A program made the position numbers and the translations under genes. The notes beneath the pieces were generated by a model. That model was not told the DNA's origin. It did no database searches and saw only the letters and a list, made by a program, of their open reading frames with translations. A stretch of 64,000 nt of DNA from the NCBI RefSeq assembly GCF_018881545.1, contig NZ_JACVQD010000001.1, positions 1,935,961 through 1,999,960 of the forward strand, given 5' to 3'. Of this stretch, positions 37,823 through 45,731 are shown piece after piece; the first letter of the stretch is position 1; each line of letters opens with the position of its first letter. This DNA comes from Polynucleobacter alcilacus (lineage in GTDB: Bacteria > Pseudomonadota > Gammaproteobacteria > Burkholderiales > Burkholderiaceae).

Positions 37823-38188
37823 ATGATGTTTGACTTTGATCTGAGCAATGGCTATGTAGTACTGAGAATAATTTGTGGCTTATTCATGTTGCCGAATGCG
37901 GCTGCAAAAATACGTAATCCCGCTGCTTCAGTAGGTTTTTTTGAATCTGCTGGTTTCCCACAAGCTAAGTTATTCGTTTACTTTACAACTGCTTTTGAAA
38001 TCGTTATTGGTATTTCCTTAGTCGTTGGTATTTTTGCGCCCTATGCAGCAGGCTTTACTGCCGCTTTCATGTTTGTTGCTGCCCTTGTTGATTACAAAGT
38101 CAATAAGACTTGGTTGTGGACAAATCGTGGGTGTGAATATCCCTTGTTTTGGGGTATTTGTGCATTGATAGTTGCGCTCAATATATGA
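37823..38188 (+). CDS. DoxX-family membrane protein
   Basis: 121 residues with four hydrophobic helices and the DoxX pattern: LRIICGLFMLPNAAAKI, then FFESAGFPQAKLFVYFTTAFEIVIG (read in parts). DoxX-like proteins are quinone-linked or redox membrane proteins of varied role. It is cotranscribed with the PAS gene. No terminator seen. Confidence 0.75.
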   Translation: MMFDFDLSNGYVVLRIICGLFMLPNAAAKIRNPAASVGFFESAGFPQAKLFVYFTTAFEIVIGISLVVGIFAPYAAGFTAAFMFVAALVDYKVNKTWLWTNRGCEYPLFWGICALIVALNI

Positions 38189-38305
38189 TTCTGGCTGCGC
38201 TTATTTAGTAACTGACTTTTATGAATTGGATGGCATCTGCCACAGCTTTATCTTGCTTTTAGCCGAAAGACACTAAAATCATTGCTATCAAACGAATGAC
38301 TCAAA

Positions 38306-39394
38306 GTGTCCGTGAAAAATAAAGAGAATAAAAGATTGGCTGTTGCACCCATGATGGAGTGGACGGATCGCCATTGCCGCTCTTTTCATCGCACCTTGAC
38401 AAAAGAGGCGGTCCTTTATACCGAGATGGTCACAACCGGTGCCTTGATGCATGGTGACCTTCCACGCCATTTAGATTATTCGCAAGACCAACATCCAGTA
38501 GTACTGCAATTAGGCGGTTCAGAGCCTCAAGACTTAGCTCAGTCAGCAGAGTTAGCGCAGCAGTGGGGCTACGATGAGATTGACCTCAATTGCGGCTGTC
38601 CATCAGAAAGAGTACAACGGGGTGCTTTTGGTGCCTGCTTGATGGCCGAACCCCATTTGGTGGCAGATTGCGTTAAAGCGATGAGAAGTGCGGTAGATAT
38701 TCCGATCTCGGTTAAACATAGACTGGGATTGGATTCAATGGATGCGTCTAGCTCAGAAAAAGATTATCAATTTGCACTGGATTTCATATTGGCGGTGGCA
38801 GATGCCGGTGCCAGCCAGGTCACGATTCATGCACGCAATGCAGTACTCAAAGGCTTATCCCCCAAAGAGAATCGCAGCAAACCCCCATTGCGGTATGAGG
38901 TGGCTGCCAAGCTGAGGTTAGATGCCCAAAAACAATTCCCTCATCTTAAAGTCTTGCTCAATGGAGGCCTAGAAACCAATGAACAGATCGCAGGCAACTG
39001 GGATGACTTCGATGGTTTTATGGTGGGTAGGGCGGCGTACCATTTTCCTGCGATGTTGCTGGGTTGGGATGATCTGGTGAATAGCAATGGTGAAGCCGCA
39101 GGCTATCTCTTTAGCGAGACCGAATGGCACCGCATTCAAATTGGCTTAGTAAAACAAGTGCAAGCGTGGTTTGATGAATGCCAAGCCAAACAAAAACCGT
39201 TTTACATTGGTGCCTTCACTAGACATATCCTAGGCCTAGCCCACGGTAGGGCCGGATCAAGATATTGGCGCCAGCGGCTCTCTGATCACCATGCCCTAGG
39301 CAAGGTACAGAGCACAGCAGCGATTGCGGATTTTTTCTTAGATGCCAGTCTCACCTTAGGTGACTGGGCGGCTTTTGAGTTAGAAAGTGCCTAA
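38306..39394 (+). CDS. dusA: tRNA-dihydrouridine(20/20a) synthase
   Basis: FMN-dependent enzyme that reduces uridine 20 and 20a in tRNA. It has APMMEWTDRHCRSFHR at residues 14-29 (the DusA-specific opening), catalytic C98 in LNCGCPSERV and the DusA closing block GLAHGRAGSRYWRQRLS. 362 residues. The start is GTG at 38306 or two codons on at 38312; no in-frame ATG exists upstream. It precedes a tRNA gene. Confidence 0.93.
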   Translation: MSVKNKENKRLAVAPMMEWTDRHCRSFHRTLTKEAVLYTEMVTTGALMHGDLPRHLDYSQDQHPVVLQLGGSEPQDLAQSAELAQQWGYDEIDLNCGCPSERVQRGAFGACLMAEPHLVADCVKAMRSAVDIPISVKHRLGLDSMDASSSEKDYQFALDFILAVADAGASQVTIHARNAVLKGLSPKENRSKPPLRYEVAAKLRLDAQKQFPHLKVLLNGGLETNEQIAGNWDDFDGFMVGRAAYHFPAMLLGWDDLVNSNGEAAGYLFSETEWHRIQIGLVKQVQAWFDECQAKQKPFYIGAFTRHILGLAHGRAGSRYWRQRLSDHHALGKVQSTAAIADFFLDASLTLGDWAAFELESA

Positions 39395-39417
39395 GGTAAA
39401 AGCTAGCAACGCTATTT

Positions 39418-39447
39418 TTGACAGGTTTTTGAGCTAAAAGCTATAAT
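39418..39447 (+). promoter_or_regulatory. Sigma-70 promoter of tRNA-His
   Basis: TTGACA at 39418-39423, 18-base spacer, TATAAT at 39442-39447. Both hexamers are perfect consensus, 15 bases upstream of the tRNA. Confidence 0.88.
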
Positions 39448-39461
39448 GTCATCTCATCAAC

Positions 39462-39538
39462 GGCGGACGTAGCTCAGTTGGTAGAGTCCCAGATTGTGAT
39501 TCTGGTTGTCGCGGGTTCGAGCCCCGTCGTTCGCCCCA
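39462..39538 (+). tRNA. tRNA-His (anticodon GTG)
   Basis: Complete cloverleaf: acceptor GCGGACG (39463-39469) pairs with CGTTCGC (39528-39534); anticodon stem CCAGA/TCTGG with loop TTGTGAT and anticodon GTG at 39496-39498; T arm GCGGG-TTCGAGC-CCCGT. The extra G at 39462 (position -1) opposite C73 is the histidine identity element, and CCA is encoded (39536-39538). Confidence 0.97.
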
Positions 39539-39550
39539 CTATTTATTATT

Positions 39551-39575
39551 AAAAGGCTCTTGATTGGAGCCTTTT
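39551..39575 (+). terminator. Rho-independent terminator after tRNA-His
   Basis: AAAAGGCTC (39551-39559), loop TTGATTG, GAGCCTTTT (39567-39575), 12 bases after the tRNA 3' end. Confidence 0.9.
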
Positions 39576-39592
39576 CTATTACAGTAGTCACC

Positions 39593-40369
39593 ATGAAAAA
39601 GTTTGACATCACTGCGATTCTGTTTGGCCTATTGCTCAGCGCTGTGGCCTTGTATTTCATGCTGAAGCCTTCTGCGAGTCAAGCTGCGCCAAGCTCTTCG
39701 ATCGCTACTGTGCAAATAGGGAATTTGGCTTGGGACCAAACTGAGATGACGATTGCTGATGTCAAAGGTTTCGCTAATGCAACAGGCTTCACTAGTCAGG
39801 CCGAGAAAAATGGGGGCGGTCTTTCTTATCAAGCCGGCTTTGTAAAGAAGGCAGGCTGGACTTGGAAAACACCGTATGGCGTCCCAGCAAATGATGCTGA
39901 ACCGGCGGTGCACCTGAACCAAAAAGAGGCTGAATCCATTTGTCGTTATTACGGCAAACGCTTACCCACCGAAGGAGAATGGATCAGTGCTGCATTCTTG
40001 GAGCAAAGAGCCAATCCACCTGCGGGATATATAAAAGGACAGCGCTATCCATTTCCAGGTGGTAGCAATCCAAGCCCTTCCCATTGTTTAAGTGGCTGTG
40101 GTGATTACAAAGGACTCGCCCCAGCAGGTGCACTCAACCGCGGAACTGGCCATGTCATCGCGGGTAGCACAAAGCCGGGTGTGAATGGACTGTATGACAT
40201 GGGTGGCAATGTTTGGGAGTGGACGGCTACTGAAAAAAATGGTGGCTACATCACTCGGGGCGCTTCTTGGTGGTACGGTCCAGATAGACAGCAAGAGTCT
40301 GATGTGGAATCGAAGCTCGCTGAGATTGGGGTGGTTTATATCGGCTTTCGTTGTGTAAGCGATAAATAA
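39593..40369 (+). CDS. FGE/SUMF1-like (formylglycine-generating enzyme family) membrane-anchored protein
   Basis: 258 residues from the ATG at 39593; the frame opens inside the tRNA but that part cannot be coding. One N-terminal anchor (FGLLLSAVALYFML), then a C-type-lectin-like FGE-sulfatase domain: QTEMTIADVKGFANATG, SICRYYGKRLPTEGEW, YDMGGNVWEWTA and RGASWWYGP. True sulfatase activation needs a specific active-site cysteine pair that I cannot assign here; C127/C166/C170-type positions exist but are not aligned. No sulfatase gene is nearby. A periplasmic structural or binding role is as likely. Confidence 0.72.
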   Translation: MKKFDITAILFGLLLSAVALYFMLKPSASQAAPSSSIATVQIGNLAWDQTEMTIADVKGFANATGFTSQAEKNGGGLSYQAGFVKKAGWTWKTPYGVPANDAEPAVHLNQKEAESICRYYGKRLPTEGEWISAAFLEQRANPPAGYIKGQRYPFPGGSNPSPSHCLSGCGDYKGLAPAGALNRGTGHVIAGSTKPGVNGLYDMGGNVWEWTATEKNGGYITRGASWWYGPDRQQESDVESKLAEIGVVYIGFRCVSDK

Positions 40370-40529
40370 ACCGTATTTTGTTAGTATATATCTACTAATT
40401 ATCCGAATTACACGCCACTACAGCTCCTCAGCCCCTCTTTTCAAGAGAGAAACTAGTAAAAGTTAGCTATAGTTCGGGGTGAGACATTCACACCAGCCTT
40501 TCTAATTCAATATAACTTTAGTTAATGCT
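40370..40529. promoter_or_regulatory. Intergenic region with TTAGTA/TACTAA inverted repeat
   Basis: TTAGTA-TATATC-TACTAA at 40381-40398 is a perfect 6+6 dyad 11 bases after the FGE-like stop. The same TAGTA half-site occurs in dyads at 36636 and 48653. It may be an operator for the downstream GGDEF/EAL gene or a weak terminator. Confidence 0.35.
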
Positions 40530-43514
40530 TTGACGCTTTCCTTCCTTCCTTTTTCTTCTTCCCAATTTACGAAGAAGGGTGTCGCCTTTGCTATAGCGGC
40601 GGCTATAGCGCATGCATTGATTTCCGTTTTCATTCTGAAATATTTTTCTGGCGTTGTCGGTGAGAGCGTTATTTGGATTCCTGCAGGCATTGCTTTGGGA
40701 ATGTTGCTTGTTCTTGGAGTGCAATACTGGCCGTTTTTATTTGTGGGTGCGACATTAGGCGAGATGGGAGGTGGCCATGATTTATTCATGGGTATGCAAC
40801 TCGCATTTGGCAGTCTTTTAGGTTGCTTCGCGACATACTTTTTGCTCGCTCGTCTTACTCTTCAAAGCAAATTTAATCTTCATCTGCAATCACTTAGCGA
40901 CTATGGTCGCTTGCTTGGAGCCAGCGTAGTAGGCGCCGTCTTGGCTACCACACTCAATATCCAATTCCTCATCTGGGCTGGCTTACTGACATCAGAGAAC
41001 CTATTGATGGTTTATGCAAAGTGGTTTACTGGCGACTTTTTTGGGCTCGCTTTTGTGACGCCAATTATGTTGATTTTGTGTCAGTCCTGGGATCAATCTT
41101 GGGGCCGACGCAAATACATTTCTTTTATCTTGTCTTTTGGCCTGGCATTTCTGATTGGTCAAGCAGTATTTTTGGGGTGGTTTAAGGAGTTTGTTGACCT
41201 GACCGGTCGTGGGTATATCGCCATCCTCATCATGACTTACTTTGCCTATTGCTTTGGTCCTCGTGGATCGATGCTGTATTTCTTGATGCTGATTGTGCAG
41301 GCCATGTTTGGTGCCTATTATGGCGATGCATTCTTTGATCGCCAGTTGATATCGCATCCTGGCCCCATGTTAATTTGGGTCTATTTAGGATTTATGGGAT
41401 TGGCTGGATTGCTGTGTGGCATCGTCGTAGAAAGTTTTCATCGCAAGAATCAAAGCTTATGGGAAGCCACCAAAGTGATTCTGCAGTCTGAGGAGCGCTT
41501 TCGGGAGATTGTCGGCAATACGCCTATTTTGATGGTCACCTACAACCTGAAGACTGAGGTCATAGATTATCTCAATCCCCAGTTCACCAAAATTTTAGGA
41601 TATGTCACAGGTGACTTTACCCAACCAAGCGCTTGGTGGTCCTTAGGCTATCCCGATGTGGGTTATCGCGCAGAAGTCGAAGCGGAGTGGAGCAAAAGGG
41701 TAAAAGAGACCCAAGAACAGGGAGTGCCATTTATTCCTTTGGAGACCAGAACCTCATGCAAGGATGGTTCAGTACGCTTGATTTCCTGGGGCTGTTTCTC
41801 AACCTCTGATCGGATGGTGATATACGGTGTTGATGTCACAGAGCAACGACGTTCAGATGATTTGCTTGAGGTCACTTCGGCAGTGTATCGCGCAATGGGC
41901 GATGCCGTAGTCATTAGCGATGCCGACAATCGCATCCTCATGGCGAACGATACTTTCAAAGCATTTTCAGGTTTTCAGGACACTGATTTAGTAGGCCATG
42001 GCTTTTCAGATTTACTCGTCAAGCGTCATGGTGCCCGTTCTTACTCTGATATTTTTACTTCCCTAGAGGCTGTTGGACGGTGGGAAGGGCAGGCATGGAT
42101 CAGAATGAAGGATGGCGAAGAGGCCCTGCGCTTTATCTCTATCTACTCCACCTTTGATCATGAGGGCAGCCCTCTGCAGCGGGTCGCTCTGATTTCTGAG
42201 GTGACGGACCAACGCAAAGCGCGCGAACTGATTAACCAACAAGCCAATTTTGATCCTTTGACAGGCCTACCAAATAGACGCCTCATGTTGGACCGGCTTG
42301 AGCAGTCAATTAAACAGGCTGCCCGATCCCAAAGTAGCCTAGCTGTAATTTATATAGATCTTGATAACTTTAAGGATATTAACGATAGTCGTGGCCATGA
42401 TTTTGGAGACGAACTTTTAAAAATTGTGGCACAACGTCTTAGATCTGAGGTTAGAGATACCGATACTGTCGCTCGAATTGGTGGTGATGAGTTTGTGATC
42501 CTCTTAGGTCAGTTAGACAAGCCTGAGCAAGCAGACCCCATCATTCGCCAGATCCTAAAACATTTAATAGAACCAATTCCCATTCAAGACCAGATGGTGT
42601 ATGCAACCGCGAGCTTTGGGGTGTCAATTTACCCCAACGATGGTAACGATGGTAAGGCTTTATTACTGAGTGCTGATCAGGCTATGTATGCAGCCAAAGC
42701 CAATGGGAGAAATGGTTTTCAATATTTCACTACTGCATTGCAGCTTAAGGCAAATTATCGTGCGGGCATTATTTCTGAATTACGTGATGCCATGGCGAAG
42801 AAACAATTTCGCTTGGAATATCAGCCCATTATCAATTTAAATACCGGTGTGATCGATCATGCTGAGGCTTTATTGAGATGGCACCGGGATACGGGTGAGG
42901 TTGTAGCACCCGCATCCTTTATTGATATTGCCGAAGAATCCGGATTGATTGTTGAAATTGGCGATTGGGTATTGCAAGAAGTCTTGGTATTTTTGAAGAC
43001 CATGGGTGACAACAAAAATTTGTCAATTGCAATCAACGTTTCAGCTGCGCAGTTTAATTCGAGCAACCATAACAGCAGTGAATGGATTCAGTGGATTACG
43101 GAAAGTGGTGTCTCTCCCCAGAGAATTGTGTTGGAGATTACCGAGCGAATGATGCTCATTCAGACTCAGCGGGTCTTAAGAAAAATTGCGATGTTACAAG
43201 AAGCAGGCTGCAAATTTAGCGTTGACGATTTTGGTACGGGCTACTCCTCTTTGGCATCCTTGAAAAACTTCAATTTCGACTACTTAAAAATTGACTCCCA
43301 CTTTGTCAAATCTTTAGCGCCGAATAGCATGGATGCCTCTTTGGTGGCTGCCATGATTTCAATGGCCAAAGGACTTGGTCTCGAGTCGATTGCTGAAGGG
43401 GTAGAGACCCAAGAGCAAGCCCGCTTATTACAAGAAATGGGTTGTACACTTGCACAAGGCTATTTGTACAGCAAACCCTTAAGCCCTCAGGAATTTAAAA
43501 ATATCCTCCTGTAG
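40530..43514 (+). CDS. MASE1-PAS-PAS-GGDEF-EAL cyclic di-GMP signalling protein
   Basis: A 994-residue inner-membrane sensor. Residues about 15-300 form a MASE1-type eight-helix sensor (GESVIWIPAGIALGMLLVLG, FFGLAFVTPIMLIL). Two PAS domains follow (about 320-430 and 445-565). GGDEF is intact at 651-655 and is preceded by an RxxD product-inhibition site (RDTD). EAL is intact at 779-781, with DDFGTGYSSL and the KIDSHFV block also present. It can in principle both make and degrade c-di-GMP. The start is a TTG (40530) without a good ribosome site; a stop lies 9 codons upstream in frame and no ATG intervenes, so the exact N-terminus is uncertain. Confidence 0.9.
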   Translation: MTLSFLPFSSSQFTKKGVAFAIAAAIAHALISVFILKYFSGVVGESVIWIPAGIALGMLLVLGVQYWPFLFVGATLGEMGGGHDLFMGMQLAFGSLLGCFATYFLLARLTLQSKFNLHLQSLSDYGRLLGASVVGAVLATTLNIQFLIWAGLLTSENLLMVYAKWFTGDFFGLAFVTPIMLILCQSWDQSWGRRKYISFILSFGLAFLIGQAVFLGWFKEFVDLTGRGYIAILIMTYFAYCFGPRGSMLYFLMLIVQAMFGAYYGDAFFDRQLISHPGPMLIWVYLGFMGLAGLLCGIVVESFHRKNQSLWEATKVILQSEERFREIVGNTPILMVTYNLKTEVIDYLNPQFTKILGYVTGDFTQPSAWWSLGYPDVGYRAEVEAEWSKRVKETQEQGVPFIPLETRTSCKDGSVRLISWGCFSTSDRMVIYGVDVTEQRRSDDLLEVTSAVYRAMGDAVVISDADNRILMANDTFKAFSGFQDTDLVGHGFSDLLVKRHGARSYSDIFTSLEAVGRWEGQAWIRMKDGEEALRFISIYSTFDHEGSPLQRVALISEVTDQRKARELINQQANFDPLTGLPNRRLMLDRLEQSIKQAARSQSSLAVIYIDLDNFKDINDSRGHDFGDELLKIVAQRLRSEVRDTDTVARIGGDEFVILLGQLDKPEQADPIIRQILKHLIEPIPIQDQMVYATASFGVSIYPNDGNDGKALLLSADQAMYAAKANGRNGFQYFTTALQLKANYRAGIISELRDAMAKKQFRLEYQPIINLNTGVIDHAEALLRWHRDTGEVVAPASFIDIAEESGLIVEIGDWVLQEVLVFLKTMGDNKNLSIAINVSAAQFNSSNHNSSEWIQWITESGVSPQRIVLEITERMMLIQTQRVLRKIAMLQEAGCKFSVDDFGTGYSSLASLKNFNFDYLKIDSHFVKSLAPNSMDASLVAAMISMAKGLGLESIAEGVETQEQARLLQEMGCTLAQGYLYSKPLSPQEFKNILL

Positions 43515-43516
43515 TC

Positions 43517-43617
43517 GTCTAATTAGACATATCTAAGTTATAAAACAGACAAATCGTTGGATTTAGACAACTAACTGTCTAGTATTAATCTACTTTTATA
43601 CAGATAAATGCTGTCTA
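43517..43617. promoter_or_regulatory. Cluster of TAGACA/TGTCTA operator-like repeats
   Basis: A perfect 12-bp palindrome GTCTAATTAGAC (43517-43528), a CAGACA half-site (43546-43551), a perfect inverted repeat TAGACA-N6-TGTCTA (43564-43581) and another TGTCTA (43612-43617), all within 100 bases and ending 65 bases before the MerR-cyclase gene. The same TAGACA occurs at 45336-45341 before hipB. Most likely binding sites of the MerR-type protein itself. Confidence 0.55.
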
Positions 43618-43681
43618 AATCACTCTAATAACTGTATAAATGTCCTCCCGGCCACTACTTTTTTATTGGACAGATAGATAA

Positions 43682-45268
43682 ATGATTTCTAGTAAGGCGC
43701 TGATAGACCAAACCGGTATATCGCGCGCCACCCTTAACAACTACATCCAGCTTGGAATATTGCCCAAGCCGGTGGTGCAGTCTTTGTCTGCAAGTGCAGA
43801 CGAGGGCGGCGCTCGTGTTTTGGGTTTCTTCCCGGATGATGCTTTAGAAAGAGTTCAGGCCGTACAAATTTTGAAGGGTCAAGGTTTATCCATGGCCCAA
43901 GTAGCAGAGCGATTAGCTCAGACCGATGCTTTGCTTGAAGTGCAAGAATTGCAACTTGAAACTGCTAAAGAGGCAGTCAGCGCTCGTCCTGCGATGCGCC
44001 CGATTGGAAGATCAGCCAGCATGAGTAGTACGACAAGTAGTGCGACAAATAGTCGCATTCAGGATGCGCTGGGGAGCCTCTCTTTATCTTTAGATACTTT
44101 GACGCAGCCAGCGTATATGCTCAATTACAACTTTGAGTTGACTTGGCTTAATGAGCCAGCACGCAAGGAAGTCTTTGGCTTTGTAGCGCCACCTACGAAG
44201 AGCGCAGATCGAAATTTATTAAACCTACTTACAAGACCTGAAGTCCGTCTGAATATAGACGACCAAAAATCCTTGGTAAGCTTGTTACTACAGTTAGCCA
44301 GTTCACGGATTACTTATGATGCCTTAGCGAAGTTGGTTAAGCAGAGCGACCCAGACTTGTTAGCACTGCTCGATGAAATTACATTTGCAGAAGAAGGCCA
44401 AGAGCAGGCGGTCAATGAAGTGGAATTCTTCCAAAGAGATCAGCGCGGACACATTGTTTCTTATCGGGTGTATGCAGTGTATTTCCGCGAAGGCATCTTG
44501 GTTGTGCATGCCCCAGGGGAAGAGCGTGGCGATGATTTAATTAACTTCTTAACGCGTCGTGATCAAGTGATTCAATCCTTGCTGAGTAAGCGTTTGCCAG
44601 TGATGACCCCTTTAGCCGTGCTAGTAGCAGACTTGCAAAACTCGGTACGAATTTGTTCAGAACTCCCACCAGATGAATATTTTGCTTTAATCAATCAGAT
44701 GTGGGCAACCATGGGCCCAATTCTGCGCAAATATACTGGTACACATGGCAAGCATGTGGGTGATGGGGTGGTGTACTACTTCTTTCCGCAGGCAGAAAGC
44801 AACTATCTCTTTAATGCGGTTGCCTGTGCAGATGAGTTACGTCAGGCGATACGCAAGATCAGTGCCGAATGGCAATTGAAGAAAAATTGGTTTACCGAAT
44901 TGCAACTGAATATCGGCTTGCATGAGGGGCAGGAGTGGTTAGGTAGCTTCCAGTCTGCTAACCATATTGAATTTGCTGTATTAGGTAATACGATTAATCA
45001 GGCTTCACGCTTGAGTGACTTTGCAAGACACGGCAGTATCTGGGCTACCAAAGACTTGATAAGTAAGCTGAGTGCTGATGAGCGCAGCAGACTAGAGTTT
45101 GGGGTACTGAGAAAGAGCGAAGCGAATGGCGATCGTTTTGTGGCCACTTCCTATGCTCAAGTTGAGTCGCTACTGGATTTGGCCAAAGAGAAGCATGAGA
45201 AGTTAAGAGATATCGCTCAATTAGCGGTTGCCGAGATTAAGCGAGTCAGTAATACCCGTCTGTATTAG
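43682..45268 (+). CDS. MerR-HTH / PAS-like / class III nucleotidyl cyclase fusion
   Basis: A 528-residue protein combining a DNA-binding and a cyclase domain. Residues 1-75 are a MerR-type winged helix (LIDQTGISRATLNNYIQLGIL, then FPDDALERVQAVQILKGQGLSMAQV, read in parts). Residues about 135-275 look PAS-like. Residues about 308-490 form a class III adenylyl/guanylyl cyclase domain. Metal-binding D317 (LVADLQN) and D361 (KHVGDGVV), base-contacting K357 and the transition-state pair N439 and R443 (INQASR) are all present. The Asp/Thr that normally reads adenine is A432, so substrate or activity may differ. No membrane segment. It sits behind a cluster of TAGACA dyads and before hipBA. Confidence 0.85.
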   Translation: MISSKALIDQTGISRATLNNYIQLGILPKPVVQSLSASADEGGARVLGFFPDDALERVQAVQILKGQGLSMAQVAERLAQTDALLEVQELQLETAKEAVSARPAMRPIGRSASMSSTTSSATNSRIQDALGSLSLSLDTLTQPAYMLNYNFELTWLNEPARKEVFGFVAPPTKSADRNLLNLLTRPEVRLNIDDQKSLVSLLLQLASSRITYDALAKLVKQSDPDLLALLDEITFAEEGQEQAVNEVEFFQRDQRGHIVSYRVYAVYFREGILVVHAPGEERGDDLINFLTRRDQVIQSLLSKRLPVMTPLAVLVADLQNSVRICSELPPDEYFALINQMWATMGPILRKYTGTHGKHVGDGVVYYFFPQAESNYLFNAVACADELRQAIRKISAEWQLKKNWFTELQLNIGLHEGQEWLGSFQSANHIEFAVLGNTINQASRLSDFARHGSIWATKDLISKLSADERSRLEFGVLRKSEANGDRFVATSYAQVESLLDLAKEKHEKLRDIAQLAVAEIKRVSNTRLY

Positions 45269-45335
45269 TAATAGATTAAATTTGATTTATTAATAAGATA
45301 TTTTCTACTTAATGTATTAAATATCAACTATTAAA

Positions 45336-45341
45336 TAGACA
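45336..45341. promoter_or_regulatory. TAGACA half-site upstream of hipB
   Basis: A single copy of the half-site found repeatedly before the MerR-cyclase gene, 55 bases upstream of the hipB start in an AT-rich 127-base gap. Confidence 0.3.
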
Positions 45342-45395
45342 AATAGCCCCTCAGCGTTTACAATATGGATTTATGCTTTCCCATTGGAGGGGCTC

Positions 45396-45731
45396 ATGCT
45401 CGATTTTGGCTTTGCTACAGAGCAGGAAGTTCGCCTTGAATTGGGGCGTCGCCTACGCTATCAGCGTTTATTAAAAGATATCTCCCAGGAAGAGCTGGCG
45501 GTGCGTGCTGGTATTAGTAGCAGCACTATTAAGTTCATTGAGACCAAGGGGCAATCAACCCTGGAAAACTTTATACGGGTATTGCTTGCATTGGATCTGG
45601 TAGCAGAGATGCAAACTTTGTTTGAATCTAAGCCTGTATCCATTGCCATGATGGAGCGTATGCAAAAAGCGCAACGCATGCGTGCCCCACGGAAGTCCAG
45701 TTCCACGCCAAACAAAGTGAACTCACAGTGA
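45396..45731 (+). CDS. hipB: HipB-like XRE-family antitoxin
   Basis: 111-residue helix-turn-helix protein: LGRRLRYQRLLKDISQEELAVRAGISSSTIKFIE (read in parts, residues about 14-47) is a clear XRE domain. The basic C-terminal tail (QRMRAPRKSSSTPNK) may reach the partner or DNA. The start ATG at 45396 is chosen for GGAGGGG directly upstream; the frame opens at a TTG four codons earlier. It overlaps hipA by 4 bases, the usual arrangement for an autoregulated type II toxin-antitoxin pair. Confidence 0.85.
   Translation: MLDFGFATEQEVRLELGRRLRYQRLLKDISQEELAVRAGISSSTIKFIETKGQSTLENFIRVLLALDLVAEMQTLFESKPVSIAMMERMQKAQRMRAPRKSSSTPNKVNSQ

Noticed and set aside
39506..39592. N-terminal 29-codon extension of the FGE-like gene
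   Set aside because: It lies inside tRNA-His and its terminator; the ATG at 39593 begins a normal anchor sequence.
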